From positions 632,768 through 696,767 of the forward strand of contig NZ_AXAI01000001.1 in NCBI RefSeq assembly GCF_000472425.1: a DNA stretch of 64,000 bases, given 5' to 3'. A model generated the notes under the pieces. That model was not told where the DNA came from, did not search any database, and was given only the letters and a program-made list of their open reading frames with translations. Positions 17,400 to 26,391 of the stretch are shown here, in pieces. The stretch is from Bradyrhizobium sp. Tv2a-2. Its GTDB lineage: Bacteria > Pseudomonadota > Alphaproteobacteria > Rhizobiales > Xanthobacteraceae. A program made the translations under genes and the position numbers. Position 1 is the stretch's first letter. Each line of letters opens with the position of its first letter.

Positions 17400-18452
17400 A
17401 TGCCGATCGTCGAAGCCGATCGCCTCGCCCGCATCGGCGCGGCGCTGCTCAAGGCCGCCGGCGCATCGGAGGAGGAGGCGCAGGCGGTGGCCACCGGCTG
17501 TGTCAACGCCAACCTCGCCGGCCATGATTCCCACGGCATCATCGCGGTTCCGACTTACATCGACCGCGTCAAGGCCGGGCATATCGTGCCGGGCGCGCCC
17601 TTTACCATTGTGCAGGAATCGCCGACCACGACCGTGATCGACGGCAATTGGGGCTTTGGTTTTCACGTCAACGCCAAGGCGATGGCGCTGACGATCGAGA
17701 AGGCCAAGACCGCCAACGTCGCGGCCTGCACCGTGTTCCGGCAGAGCCATGTCGGACGGCTCGCCGCCTATCCGCTAATGGCGGCGCGCGCGGGCATGAT
17801 CGGGCTTGCGACCGCGGATTCGGGACGTTCGCCCAAGCATGTCGCGCCCTTCGGTGGCCGCGAGGCGCGGCTCGGCACCAATCCGATCGCAATCGCGGTG
17901 CCGTCCGAACTGGAGGCGCCGTTCTACCTTGATATGGCAACCTCCGCGGTTGCCGCCGGCAAGATCGCGCTGGCGGTTGCGCGCGGCGAGCAAATTCCAC
18001 AGGGCTGGATCATCGATGCCGAGGGGCGGCACACCACCGATCCCACGGACTATCGCAAGGGCGGCGCGCTGCTGCCGCTCGGCGGCACCGAGGGCTATAA
18101 GGGTAGCGGCCTTGCCGCGATGGTGGAAGTGCTGTGCGGACTGCTCACCGGGCTCGGTTTCGGCGTCGAGCCGATCGGCCGGCACAATGACGGCTGCTTC
18201 ATGGCCGTGTTCAATGTCGCAGCGTTCCGCCCTCTCGACAAATTCAAACAGGAAGTCGCCGACTTCGCGCGCTATCTGAAATCGACGCCGCCCTCGGAAG
18301 GCTCGCGCGGCGTGTTCTATCCCGGCGAGATCGAATATCTGCGCGAGCAGGAGCGCGGGAAAAACGGCATCGAGGTCGAGGATGCGACCTGGGACAAGTT
18401 GCGCGCGCTTGCGCGTGATTATGGTCTCGCCGCCGACCTCGAGCTTACATGA
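17400..18452 (+). CDS. Malate/L-lactate dehydrogenase family (Ldh2) oxidoreductase
   Basis: A 350-residue NAD(P)-dependent 2-hydroxyacid/2-ketoacid oxidoreductase of the Ldh2/MdhG-like family, with the signatures HDSHGI (residues about 43-48), the QSHVGRLAAYP segment and GTNPIAIAVP. ATG 17400 follows AAGAGGA. First of three closely spaced plus-strand genes (22-nt gap to the monooxygenase), so it is likely part of a small catabolic operon; the substrate is not evident. Confidence 0.85.
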   Translation: MPIVEADRLARIGAALLKAAGASEEEAQAVATGCVNANLAGHDSHGIIAVPTYIDRVKAGHIVPGAPFTIVQESPTTTVIDGNWGFGFHVNAKAMALTIEKAKTANVAACTVFRQSHVGRLAAYPLMAARAGMIGLATADSGRSPKHVAPFGGREARLGTNPIAIAVPSELEAPFYLDMATSAVAAGKIALAVARGEQIPQGWIIDAEGRHTTDPTDYRKGGALLPLGGTEGYKGSGLAAMVEVLCGLLTGLGFGVEPIGRHNDGCFMAVFNVAAFRPLDKFKQEVADFARYLKSTPPSEGSRGVFYPGEIEYLREQERGKNGIEVEDATWDKLRALARDYGLAADLELT

Positions 18453-18474
18453 AGAGCCGACCAGGGAGAGCAGA

Positions 18475-19842
18475 ATGACACGGCAAATGGCGATGGTCGG
18501 CTTTCTGCAGGCGCAGAATTGCACCAATTTGCCGAGTTCATGGCGCCATCCGGAGTCGCGCGACGATTCGATGTCGGCGGACTACTATCAGGAGATCGCC
18601 CGCATTCTCGAAGCCGGCAAGTTCCATATGGCCTTCTTCGACGATCGCCTCGCGATGCCCGACCGCTACGGCAATGATCACGCCCACACCGTCGAATACG
18701 GCATCCGCTGTGTGAAGATGGATCCCGTGATCGTGCTGACCGCCATGGGCATGGTCACGGAAAAACTCGGCCTCGCCTCGACCTGCTCAACCACCTATTT
18801 CGAGCCGTTCGACGTGGCGCGGCGCTTTGCGACGCTGGACCTGATGACCGGCGGCCGTGCCGCGTGGAACGTGGTGACATCGGTCAACGACGGCGAAGCG
18901 CTCAACATGGGCCGCGAAAGCCATCTCGAGCATGATCATCGCTACGACCGCGCCGACGAGTTCATGGAGGTGGTGCTCGGCCATTGGGACAGCTGGGAAG
19001 ACGGCTCGCTGATCATCGACAAGAAGAGCGGCCGTTTCGCCGATCCGACCAAGGTGAAACGGCTCGATCACGACGGCGCCTTCTTCAAGTCGCGCGGTCC
19101 TTTCACCGTGCCGCGCTCGCCGCAGGGTCATCCCGTCGTGATCCAGGCCGGTGCCTCCGGGCGCGGCCAGCGTTTTGCCGGGCGTTGGGGCGAGGTCATC
19201 TTCACCGCCGCGCGCAATGTCGCAAGCGCCAAACAGGGTTATGACGCCATCCGCAACGAGGCGGCGAAAGCCGGACGCGATCCCGACCAGATGTTCCTCT
19301 GCAACCTGGTGACGCCAGTCTGCGGAGCCACCCAGGCGGAAGCCGAGGACAAGATGGCGTTGATCCACAAACTGCCGCTCGAGATCGACGCGCTGTCACT
19401 GCTGGCCGAAGGGCTGAACTTCGACTTCGCCGCCAAGCCGATCGATGAGCCGCTCACGACAGAGGAGTTGCAGGGGATGCAGGGCATGCTCGGCATCCGC
19501 GACGGCGTGCTGCGCACGTCAGGCAAGACCAATCCCTCGACGCGCGACTTCATCACCTTCTCGGGCCGCGGCCAGACCCAGGATGCCATCGTGGGCGGAC
19601 CAAAGGAGATCGCGGACAAGCTCGAGGACATGTTCGTCAACCGCGGCTGCGACGGCTTTGTCATCGCGGCGACTTATGTGCCGGGTTCCTATGCCGATTT
19701 CGTACGCCACGTGGTGCCGGAATTGCAGCGCCGCGGCCTGTTTCATAAGGACTATGCCGGGAAAACCTTGCGCGAAAATCTCGGGCTGAAGCGGCCTTCC
19801 GCCGGTGCGTGGAAGACCCCGCCGCGCGCAGCCGCCGAATAA
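18475..19842 (+). CDS. NtaA/SnaA/DszA-type flavin-dependent monooxygenase
   Basis: A 455-residue bacterial-luciferase-like (LLM class) monooxygenase of the nitrilotriacetate monooxygenase A subfamily, marked by the NVVTSVNDGEALNMG and QAGASGRGQRFAGRW segments. These enzymes use reduced FMN from a separate reductase to oxidise C-N or C-S bonds; no reductase gene is adjacent. ATG 18475 follows GGGAGAGC. Eleven nt after its stop the hydrolase gene begins. Confidence 0.87.
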   Translation: MTRQMAMVGFLQAQNCTNLPSSWRHPESRDDSMSADYYQEIARILEAGKFHMAFFDDRLAMPDRYGNDHAHTVEYGIRCVKMDPVIVLTAMGMVTEKLGLASTCSTTYFEPFDVARRFATLDLMTGGRAAWNVVTSVNDGEALNMGRESHLEHDHRYDRADEFMEVVLGHWDSWEDGSLIIDKKSGRFADPTKVKRLDHDGAFFKSRGPFTVPRSPQGHPVVIQAGASGRGQRFAGRWGEVIFTAARNVASAKQGYDAIRNEAAKAGRDPDQMFLCNLVTPVCGATQAEAEDKMALIHKLPLEIDALSLLAEGLNFDFAAKPIDEPLTTEELQGMQGMLGIRDGVLRTSGKTNPSTRDFITFSGRGQTQDAIVGGPKEIADKLEDMFVNRGCDGFVIAATYVPGSYADFVRHVVPELQRRGLFHKDYAGKTLRENLGLKRPSAGAWKTPPRAAAE

Positions 19843-19853
19843 GGGAAAGCAAC

Positions 19854-20639
19854 ATGCGTTGGCTCAAATTCACCGCCACGGGCAATACCTCCTGGGGCAT
19901 CATGGAAGGCGACCGCGTGATCGCCGTCAGCGGCGATCCCTTCGGCGAGTGGCAGCGTACCGCGCGAACCCACGCGCTCAAGGACGTCAAGATCGAGCTG
20001 CCGCTGATCCCGCGCACCTTCTATTGCGTTGGACTCAACTACCTGAAGCACCTGAAGGAAGCCGCCGACAAGCGCGGCGAGGTGCCCAACGTCCCCGACA
20101 GGCCCGAGATCGGCTACCGCGCTCAGAACGCGCTGATCGCGCATGATGAGGACGTGGTGATCCCGGCGACCGCAACCGAGAAGATCCACTATGAAGGCGA
20201 GCTCGTCGTCGTCATCGGCAAGAAGGCGAAGCACCTGACCGCAGAGAACGCGATGGATTGCGTATTCGGCTACACCATCGGCAACGATGTCAGCGAGCGC
20301 ACCTGGCAGAAAGCGGATCGCGGCCTGTGGCGTTCCAAGAATTGCGACACCTTCAAACCGATGGGCCCGTGGATCGAGACCGATGTCGACCTCGACAAGA
20401 TGGAAACCGTGATCCGCGTGAACGGCAAGGAGACCGGACGCTTCCACACCAACGACATGATCTTCGGCATCGTGCCCTTCATCGTCGAGCTGACCAAGTA
20501 TTTCACGTTGTGGCCGGGCGACGTGATCTGGATGGGCACTGACGGCGCTTCACCGGACCTGAAGGCCGGCGACGTCGTCGAGATCGACATCACGGGGATC
20601 GGGACATTGCGCAACAGGTTCGTTGCGGAAGCGCGCTGA
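19854..20639 (+). CDS. Fumarylacetoacetate hydrolase family protein
   Basis: 261 residues. A FAH C-terminal fold with metal-ligand region IHYEGELVVVIGKKAK and the strands GYTIGNDVSERTWQ and DRGLWRSKNCDTFKPMGPW. Family members hydrolyse or decarboxylate acylpyruvates, or isomerise ring-cleavage products. As third gene of the operon it probably finishes breakdown of the compound oxidised by the two upstream enzymes. ATG 19854 follows GGGAAAGC. Confidence 0.86.
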   Translation: MRWLKFTATGNTSWGIMEGDRVIAVSGDPFGEWQRTARTHALKDVKIELPLIPRTFYCVGLNYLKHLKEAADKRGEVPNVPDRPEIGYRAQNALIAHDEDVVIPATATEKIHYEGELVVVIGKKAKHLTAENAMDCVFGYTIGNDVSERTWQKADRGLWRSKNCDTFKPMGPWIETDVDLDKMETVIRVNGKETGRFHTNDMIFGIVPFIVELTKYFTLWPGDVIWMGTDGASPDLKAGDVVEIDITGIGTLRNRFVAEAR

Positions 20640-20656
20640 TTTCGGCGTCCTCCGGC

Positions 20657-20676
20657 GTCCTGGCGAAAGCCAGGAC
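20657..20676. repeat. GAAA-loop hairpin between convergent genes
   Basis: GTCCTGGC-GAAA-GCCAGGAC, 8-bp perfect stem, 18 nt after the hydrolase stop. A sister hairpin, GTCCCGGC-GAAA-GCCGGGAC, sits at 45518-45537. No T-tract; it fits a REP-like family. Confidence 0.7.
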
Positions 20677-20689
20677 GAGCCGCACACTC

Positions 20690-22138
20690 TCACTTCAACT
20701 CCGGATCCGGATCGAGCGTCACCGGCATTGCGCCCGGGCGGTCAACCCATTCCTTGGATCGGTTGTTCTCGGTGAAGCTCGTTGCCACCTCCGGCAGCAT
20801 GGTCGCGTTCCATGCGTTCCACTCGGCGACCAGATGCTCGTAGATATCCTTGTGCCGCTCCTTCAGATTGGCGCGCTCCATGGGATCGGTGGCGACGTTG
20901 AACAGGAACGTGTTGTCGAGGATCTTGAGATATTTCCAGTCGCCGATGCGCGCGGCGCGCTGCCATTGCGACTTGTAGCGCCAGAACAGCCGCCGCTCGA
21001 CCGGCGCAGCGCCGTCGACAAGCTGCGGCAACAGATTCATGCCGTCAGGCGGATAGGCGGAATCCGGCGTCGTGCCTGCTGCGGCGCATAGTGTCGGCAG
21101 CCAGTCTATGTTGGCCGTGACCTGCTCGCTCACCAGGCCGCCCTTGATGCGTGCGGGCCATGAGATCAGCGCGGGAATGCGCAAGCCACCCTCGAGAAGC
21201 TCGGTCTTGCGGCCGTTGAAGGGCCAGGTGTCGGAGAAACGCTCGCCGCCGTTGTCGCTGGTGAAGATCACGATGGTGTTGCGCGCCAGTGCGTGGTCCT
21301 CGAGCGCCTTCAAGACGCGCCCGATCTGCTCGTCCATCGCAAGAATCATCTTGCGGTAGGTCTCGCGCGAGCCGCCGTCATAGTGGCGAATGTTGTGACC
21401 GCCGAGGCGATCGGACTCCGCCTGGTCGTCCGGGCCTTCCCACGGCCAATGCGGCGCGCTGAAGTGAAGGCTGAGCAGGAACGGCTGGCCGGCTTGGGCG
21501 TACCCTTCGATCACCTTCACCGCGCGATCTCCGAGCAGGCTCGTCATATAGCCGGTCTGCTCGACCGGCTGGTCGCCGTCCCAGAGATCGGGCTTGCCGC
21601 CGGTGTTGACGTGGCGGAAATAGTCCACCGCGCCGCTGCGATAGCCGTAGAAATGATCGTAGCCGCTTTTCAGCGGGCTGAAATTGGGGAGATTGCCGAG
21701 GTGCCATTTCCCGACCAGGGTCGTGCCATAGCCGACCTTCTTGAGCAGGGACGGCAGCGTCGGATGCTCCGGCGGCAAGCCAACATCAGGTTTGGTAATA
21801 CCCGCGATCGGCTCTTCGAGGCCCACCGGCAGCCGAACCTGGTAGCGGCCCGTGATGATCGCAACGCGCGAGGCGGTGCAAACAGGGGAATTGGCATAGG
21901 ACTGGGTGAAGCGCGCGCCTTGGGCCGCGATCCGATCGATGTTCGGCGTCGTGAAATCGCGGGCGCCGTTGCAGGAGATGTCCGCATGGCCCATGTCGTC
22001 GGCGATGATGAAGACGATGTTGGGCCGCTGCGGCGCGGACTGGCCCTGCGCAAGCGACGCTGCAGTGGCGCCGACTGCGAAAGCTGCGCTGCCCGAGGCT
22101 GCATTCCGCAGGATCCTTCGTCGCGTGTACGTCGTCAT
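20690..22138 (-). CDS. Tat-exported sulfatase (arylsulfatase family)
   Basis: 482 residues. A twin-Arg signal (TYTRRRILRNAA) is followed by an alkaline-phosphatase-superfamily sulfatase domain: metal site NIVFIIADDMGHAD, active-site segment VCTASR (Cys near residue 87), the GKWHLGN motif and a second metal site near FTSDNGG. The Cys would be converted to formylglycine; the motif has Ala where most sulfatases have Pro, a variant recorded in the family. ATG 22138 follows GGGAGGACGACC. It probably frees sulfate from organic esters in the periplasm. Confidence 0.88.
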   Translation of the reverse strand: MTTYTRRRILRNAASGSAAFAVGATAASLAQGQSAPQRPNIVFIIADDMGHADISCNGARDFTTPNIDRIAAQGARFTQSYANSPVCTASRVAIITGRYQVRLPVGLEEPIAGITKPDVGLPPEHPTLPSLLKKVGYGTTLVGKWHLGNLPNFSPLKSGYDHFYGYRSGAVDYFRHVNTGGKPDLWDGDQPVEQTGYMTSLLGDRAVKVIEGYAQAGQPFLLSLHFSAPHWPWEGPDDQAESDRLGGHNIRHYDGGSRETYRKMILAMDEQIGRVLKALEDHALARNTIVIFTSDNGGERFSDTWPFNGRKTELLEGGLRIPALISWPARIKGGLVSEQVTANIDWLPTLCAAAGTTPDSAYPPDGMNLLPQLVDGAAPVERRLFWRYKSQWQRAARIGDWKYLKILDNTFLFNVATDPMERANLKERHKDIYEHLVAEWNAWNATMLPEVATSFTENNRSKEWVDRPGAMPVTLDPDPELK

Positions 22139-22222
22139 GGTCGTCCTCCCATCTTCCCGCGCATAATCCGGACCACGGCGGGCCGTGTCAACGCAAAGCA
22201 CGTTTCGATTGTCCGGTCCCGC

Positions 22223-22256
22223 TGGATTGCTTCGTCGCTGCGCTCCTCGCAATGAC
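22223..22256. repeat. Short interspersed repeat (CAATCCA / GTCATTGCGAG type)
   Basis: The segment starting TGGATTGCTTCGTCGCTGCG and ending CTCGCAATGAC matches a palindromic repeat I recall from many alphaproteobacterial genomes. It lies upstream of the sulfatase start. Recognised from memory. Confidence 0.5.
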
Positions 22257-22333
22257 AGAATGCGCTGTTTGAAAAATTGAATCGGCGCGCTTCACCGACA
22301 GGGAGCAGTGTGCTGGGCATCACTTCGTCACCC

Positions 22334-22819
22334 TCACCTCCGCTTCGCCCTCCCCGCAAACGGCAGCGCCACGCCAGTCTTGATCTCCTTCAAGATCATG
22401 TTGGTGCGGACATAGCGGATGCCGGGCAGGCGGAACATGAAGCTGTCGAGGAAATCATTATAGGCCTGCATGTCGCGCACCACGACGCGCAGATGATAGT
22501 CCGCGTCGCCCGTGGTGGCGAAACACTCCAGCACCTCGCTCCGCTTGCTCACCTGCGCGACGAACTGATCGACAAAGGTCGCGTCGTGGCGCTCCAGCGA
22601 GACATGCAGGACGGCCGAGGTCGCAAAGCCCGCTTTTTCGCGATCGAGCAGCGCCGAATAACCGCGGATGATGCCCTCGGCTTCAAGCGCGCGGACGCGG
22701 CGCCAGCATGCCGAGGTCGACATGCCCACAGCATCCGCAAGCTGCTGGTTGGTCGCGCGGCCGTCCTTCTGCAGCTCGGCGAGAATCCGCTGGTCCTGCT
22801 CTTCAACCATGAATCGCAT
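22334..22819 (-). CDS. Lrp/AsnC-family transcriptional regulator
   Basis: 161 residues: N-terminal helix-turn-helix (DQRILAELQKDGRATNQQLADAVGMS) and C-terminal RAM ligand-binding domain. ATG 22810 is an alternative start. It is divergent from the indolepyruvate oxidoreductase gene with 147 nt between, so it is the likely amino-acid-responsive regulator of that gene. Confidence 0.88.
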   Translation of the reverse strand: MRFMVEEQDQRILAELQKDGRATNQQLADAVGMSTSACWRRVRALEAEGIIRGYSALLDREKAGFATSAVLHVSLERHDATFVDQFVAQVSKRSEVLECFATTGDADYHLRVVVRDMQAYNDFLDSFMFRLPGIRYVRTNMILKEIKTGVALPFAGRAKRR

Positions 22820-22870
22820 CCATATCGAAAGGTTCTACCAAAAACGCACCATTGGCGAGAAATCTTACCG

Positions 22871-22894
22871 CTGTTTGCCTCCCCGAGGCAACAG
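22871..22894. promoter_or_regulatory. Imperfect palindrome in the Lrp/oxidoreductase divergent region
   Basis: CTGTTTGCCTC and GAGGCAACAG form an inverted repeat (one unpaired T) around a 3-nt centre, between the regulator and its probable target. A candidate Lrp binding site; position and symmetry fit, the consensus is unproven. Confidence 0.4.
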
Positions 22895-22966
22895 ATAGGC
22901 AAGACCTGCCAACATCAAGGGATTAGCGTTGTTGCAAGCGAAGCGCTTTTCCGCCGGAGGCCGGCC

Positions 22967-25900
22967 ATGGACGACAGACCCTCACTCGACATCTACCAGC
23001 TCGCCGACCGCTATGAGCGCGAGCAGGGCCGCGTGTTCCTCACGGGTACCCAGGCGATCGTCCGCATCGCGCTCGACCAGGCCCGGCGCGATCGTGAAAA
23101 CGGGCTCAACACCGCCGGCTTCATCTCCGGCTATCGCGGCTCGCCGCTCGGCGGCGTCGATCTCGAGCTCTGGCGCATCAAGGAGCAATTGAGAGCGCAG
23201 CGCGTCGAATTCCTGCCGGCGGTGAACGAAGACCTCGCCGCGACCGCCGTACTCGGCTCGCAGCAGGTGGAGACGCAAACGAATCGCGAAGTCGAGGGCG
23301 TGTTCGGCCTCTGGTATGGCAAGGGGCCCGGCGTCGACCGCTCGGGCGACGCACTCAAGCATGGCAATGCCTACGGCTCCTCGCCGCATGGCGGCGTGCT
23401 TGTTGTCGCCGGCGACGACCATGGCTGCGTGTCGTCCTCGATGCCGCACCAATCCGACGTCGCCTTCATGAGCTGGTTCATGCCGACCCTGCACCCCGCA
23501 AGCGTCGCCGAATATCTGGCGTTCGGCGAATATGGCTACGCGCTGAGCCGCTTCTCCGGCATGTGGGTCGGCTTCAAGGCGATCTCCGAGATCGTGGAGT
23601 CAGGCGCCTCCGTCGCGCTGCGCCCGCCGCGGCGATTCATCAAGCCGGATTTCACGCCGCCGCCTGGCGGCCTGCACTACCGCTGGCCCGATCTGCCCGG
23701 CCCGCAGATCGAGGAACGGCTGGAAGCGAAGAAGCACGCGGTCTATGCCTTCGCCAAAGCCAACCCGATCGACCGCCGTGTCTACAATGTCCCGAACGCC
23801 AGTTACGGCATTGTCACCACGGGCAAGGCGCATCTCGACCTGATGGAGGCGATGCGGCTGATCGGCCTCGATGAGGCGGCCTGCCGCAGCCTCGGCATCG
23901 ACATCTACAAGGTCGGCATGGTCTGGCCGCTGGCACTGCATGACGCGATGGCCTTCGTCACGGGCAAGCGCGAGATCCTGGTGGTCGAGGAAAAGCGCGG
24001 CATCATCGAAAGCCAGTTCAAGGAATATTTCTACGACTATCCCGGCGCCAAACCCGAGCGCATGGTCGGCAAGCATGACGAAAGCGGAGCGCGGCTGATC
24101 TCATGGACTGGCGAATTGTCTCCGCGCGCGCTGGCCGACGTGCTGGCGCGGCGGCTTGATCCGCTGTTTCCAGAGCTGAAGCTTGGGGAACGCGCAGCAG
24201 CGCTCGCACCGGATGCGCAGCGCATGGTCACGGTCGCGGGCGCGACCCGCACGCCCTATTTCTGCTCGGGCTGCCCGCACAACACTTCGACCAAGGTGCC
24301 CGAGGGATCGAAGGCGCTTGCCGGCATCGGCTGCCATTTCATGGCGAGCTGGATGGACCGCGAGACATCGTCGCTGATCCAGATGGGAGGCGAAGGCGTC
24401 AACTGGGCGGCCTCCTCGCGCTTCACCGGCCACAAACACATCTTCCAGAATCTCGGCGAAGGCACCTATTATCACTCCGGCTCGATGGCGATCCGCCAAG
24501 CGATCGCAGCGCGCGCCAACATCACCTACAAGATCCTGTTCAACGATGCAGTCGCGATGACCGGCGGCCAGCCGGTCGACGGCCCGGTGAGCGTGCACGC
24601 CATCGCCCACAGCGTCCGCGCCGAAGGCGTCTCGCGCATCGCGCTGGTCTCCGACCATGCGGATAAATTCGCGGCGAGGGATTTTCCGCAAGGCGTGAGC
24701 ATCCACCCACGCGAGCAGCTCGATGCGGTGCAGCGGGAGCTGCGCGGGATCGAGGGCGTTACGGTGCTGATCTATGAGCAGACCTGCGCCACCGAGAAGC
24801 GCCGCCGCCGCAAGCGCGGCCAGATGCAGGACCCCGCCCGCTTTGCCTACATCAACGACCTCGTCTGCGAAGGCTGCGGCGACTGCTCCGTGGAGTCGAA
24901 CTGCCTCAGCGTCGAACCGAAGGAGACGCCGTTCGGGCGCAAGCGCAAGATCAATCTCTCGACCTGCAACAAGGATTTCTCCTGCCTCAATGGCTTCTGC
25001 CCGAGCTTTGTCACGATCGAGGGCGGCAAGCGACGTGCCAAGGCCACGACCGAAGTCGATCCGCTCGCGCGCGCCGCAACGCTGCCGTTGCCGACGCCAG
25101 CGCCGCTCGATCGTCCCTTTGATCTCCTGGTGACCGGCGTCGGCGGCACCGGCGTCATCACCGTGGGTGCGCTGATCGCGATGGCTGCCCATCTCGAGGG
25201 GCGCGGCGTCTCGGTGCTGGATTTCACCGGCTTTGCACAAAAATTCGGCCCCGTGCTGAGCTATCTTCGGCTCGCCGCCACGCCGGACGAACTGCACCAG
25301 GTGCGGATCGACCAGGGCTCGGCCGATGCGTTGATCGGCTGCGATCTCGTGGTGAGCTCATCGCCCAAGGCTTCCGGCACCTACCGCAAGGGCACGCGTG
25401 CCACCGTCAACACTGCGGAAATGCCGACCGGCGATGTTGTGCGCTTCCGCGATGCCGATCTTGCCGCCGGCACGCGCCTCTCCGCGATCGCACGCGTCAT
25501 CGGCAAAGATCATCTCAACACTGTCGATGGGAACGCGCTGGCCGAGCAACTGCTCGGCGACACCGTCTATGCCAACATGCTGATGCTTGGCTTTGCCTGG
25601 CAGGACGGACTGGTGCCGGTATCGCTCATGGCCCTCGACCGCGCGATCGAGCTCAATGGCGTTGCCGTCATCAGCAACAAGCGGGCCTTTGCCTGGGGCC
25701 GCATCGCCCGCGCCGATCGCGATTTCCTGCCGAAGGCTGCGCGCAGCGAGCCTGTGGCGGAGACGCTCGAGCAGATGATCGAAAAGCGCAGCACGTTCCT
25801 CACGCAGTATCAGAACCGCGCCTATGCCGCGCGGTATGAGGCGGTCGTCGCGCGGGTGCGGCACGCGGAGGCGGCGCTTCGCTCCGAAAAGCTGACGGAC

Positions 25901-26386
25901 GCGGTAGCCCGGTCGCTGTTCAAGCTGATGGCCTACAAGGACGAATACGAGGTTGCGCGCCTGCACATGGAGAGCGGCTTCCTCGACGAGTTGCGGCGGG
26001 AATTCGCCGGCGATTTCAAGGTGAGGTACCATCTCGCTCCGCCGCTCCTGCCTTCGCATCAGGATGCGCGCGGCCGTCCGCGCAAGCGCGCCTTCGGGCA
26101 GTGGCTGCAGACTCCGCTGAAGCTGTTGGCGCGGGCGAAATTCCTGCGCGGCACGCCGTTCGATCCGTTCGGTTACACCGCCGAGCGGCGCGGCGAGCGC
26201 GAATTGATCACTTGGTACGAGCGAGAGATCGATGTCATGCTGGCAAAGCTCAACGCCAACAACCTGCCGGACCTTGTCGCCATCGCACGAGCCCCGCTGG
26301 AGATCCGCGGCTATGGTCCGGTCAAGGATGCCGCGATCCCCAAGGCGAAGGCCGAGGTCGAACGACTAAAGGAGCGCCTGGCGTGA
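22967..26386 (+). CDS. Indolepyruvate ferredoxin oxidoreductase, fused IorA-IorB form
   Basis: 1139 residues combining the two archaeal-type subunits. N-terminal thiamine-pyrophosphate domains run to about 600; an Fe-S region near 630 has C-x2-C-x2-C-x5-C (CEGCGDCSVESNC) and a second Cys group (CNKDFSCLNGFC); a gamma-type domain begins with GVGGTGVITVGAL near 720. It oxidatively decarboxylates aryl-pyruvates (from Trp, Phe, Tyr transamination) to aryl-acetyl-CoA with ferredoxin. ATG 22967 follows GGAGG; the longer frame upstream to 22277 covers the regulator's antisense strand and is not coding. Expected length for the fused family. Confidence 0.92.
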   Translation: MDDRPSLDIYQLADRYEREQGRVFLTGTQAIVRIALDQARRDRENGLNTAGFISGYRGSPLGGVDLELWRIKEQLRAQRVEFLPAVNEDLAATAVLGSQQVETQTNREVEGVFGLWYGKGPGVDRSGDALKHGNAYGSSPHGGVLVVAGDDHGCVSSSMPHQSDVAFMSWFMPTLHPASVAEYLAFGEYGYALSRFSGMWVGFKAISEIVESGASVALRPPRRFIKPDFTPPPGGLHYRWPDLPGPQIEERLEAKKHAVYAFAKANPIDRRVYNVPNASYGIVTTGKAHLDLMEAMRLIGLDEAACRSLGIDIYKVGMVWPLALHDAMAFVTGKREILVVEEKRGIIESQFKEYFYDYPGAKPERMVGKHDESGARLISWTGELSPRALADVLARRLDPLFPELKLGERAAALAPDAQRMVTVAGATRTPYFCSGCPHNTSTKVPEGSKALAGIGCHFMASWMDRETSSLIQMGGEGVNWAASSRFTGHKHIFQNLGEGTYYHSGSMAIRQAIAARANITYKILFNDAVAMTGGQPVDGPVSVHAIAHSVRAEGVSRIALVSDHADKFAARDFPQGVSIHPREQLDAVQRELRGIEGVTVLIYEQTCATEKRRRRKRGQMQDPARFAYINDLVCEGCGDCSVESNCLSVEPKETPFGRKRKINLSTCNKDFSCLNGFCPSFVTIEGGKRRAKATTEVDPLARAATLPLPTPAPLDRPFDLLVTGVGGTGVITVGALIAMAAHLEGRGVSVLDFTGFAQKFGPVLSYLRLAATPDELHQVRIDQGSADALIGCDLVVSSSPKASGTYRKGTRATVNTAEMPTGDVVRFRDADLAAGTRLSAIARVIGKDHLNTVDGNALAEQLLGDTVYANMLMLGFAWQDGLVPVSLMALDRAIELNGVAVISNKRAFAWGRIARADRDFLPKAARSEPVAETLEQMIEKRSTFLTQYQNRAYAARYEAVVARVRHAEAALRSEKLTDAVARSLFKLMAYKDEYEVARLHMESGFLDELRREFAGDFKVRYHLAPPLLPSHQDARGRPRKRAFGQWLQTPLKLLARAKFLRGTPFDPFGYTAERRGERELITWYEREIDVMLAKLNANNLPDLVAIARAPLEIRGYGPVKDAAIPKAKAEVERLKERLA

Positions 26387-26391
26387 CGCAG

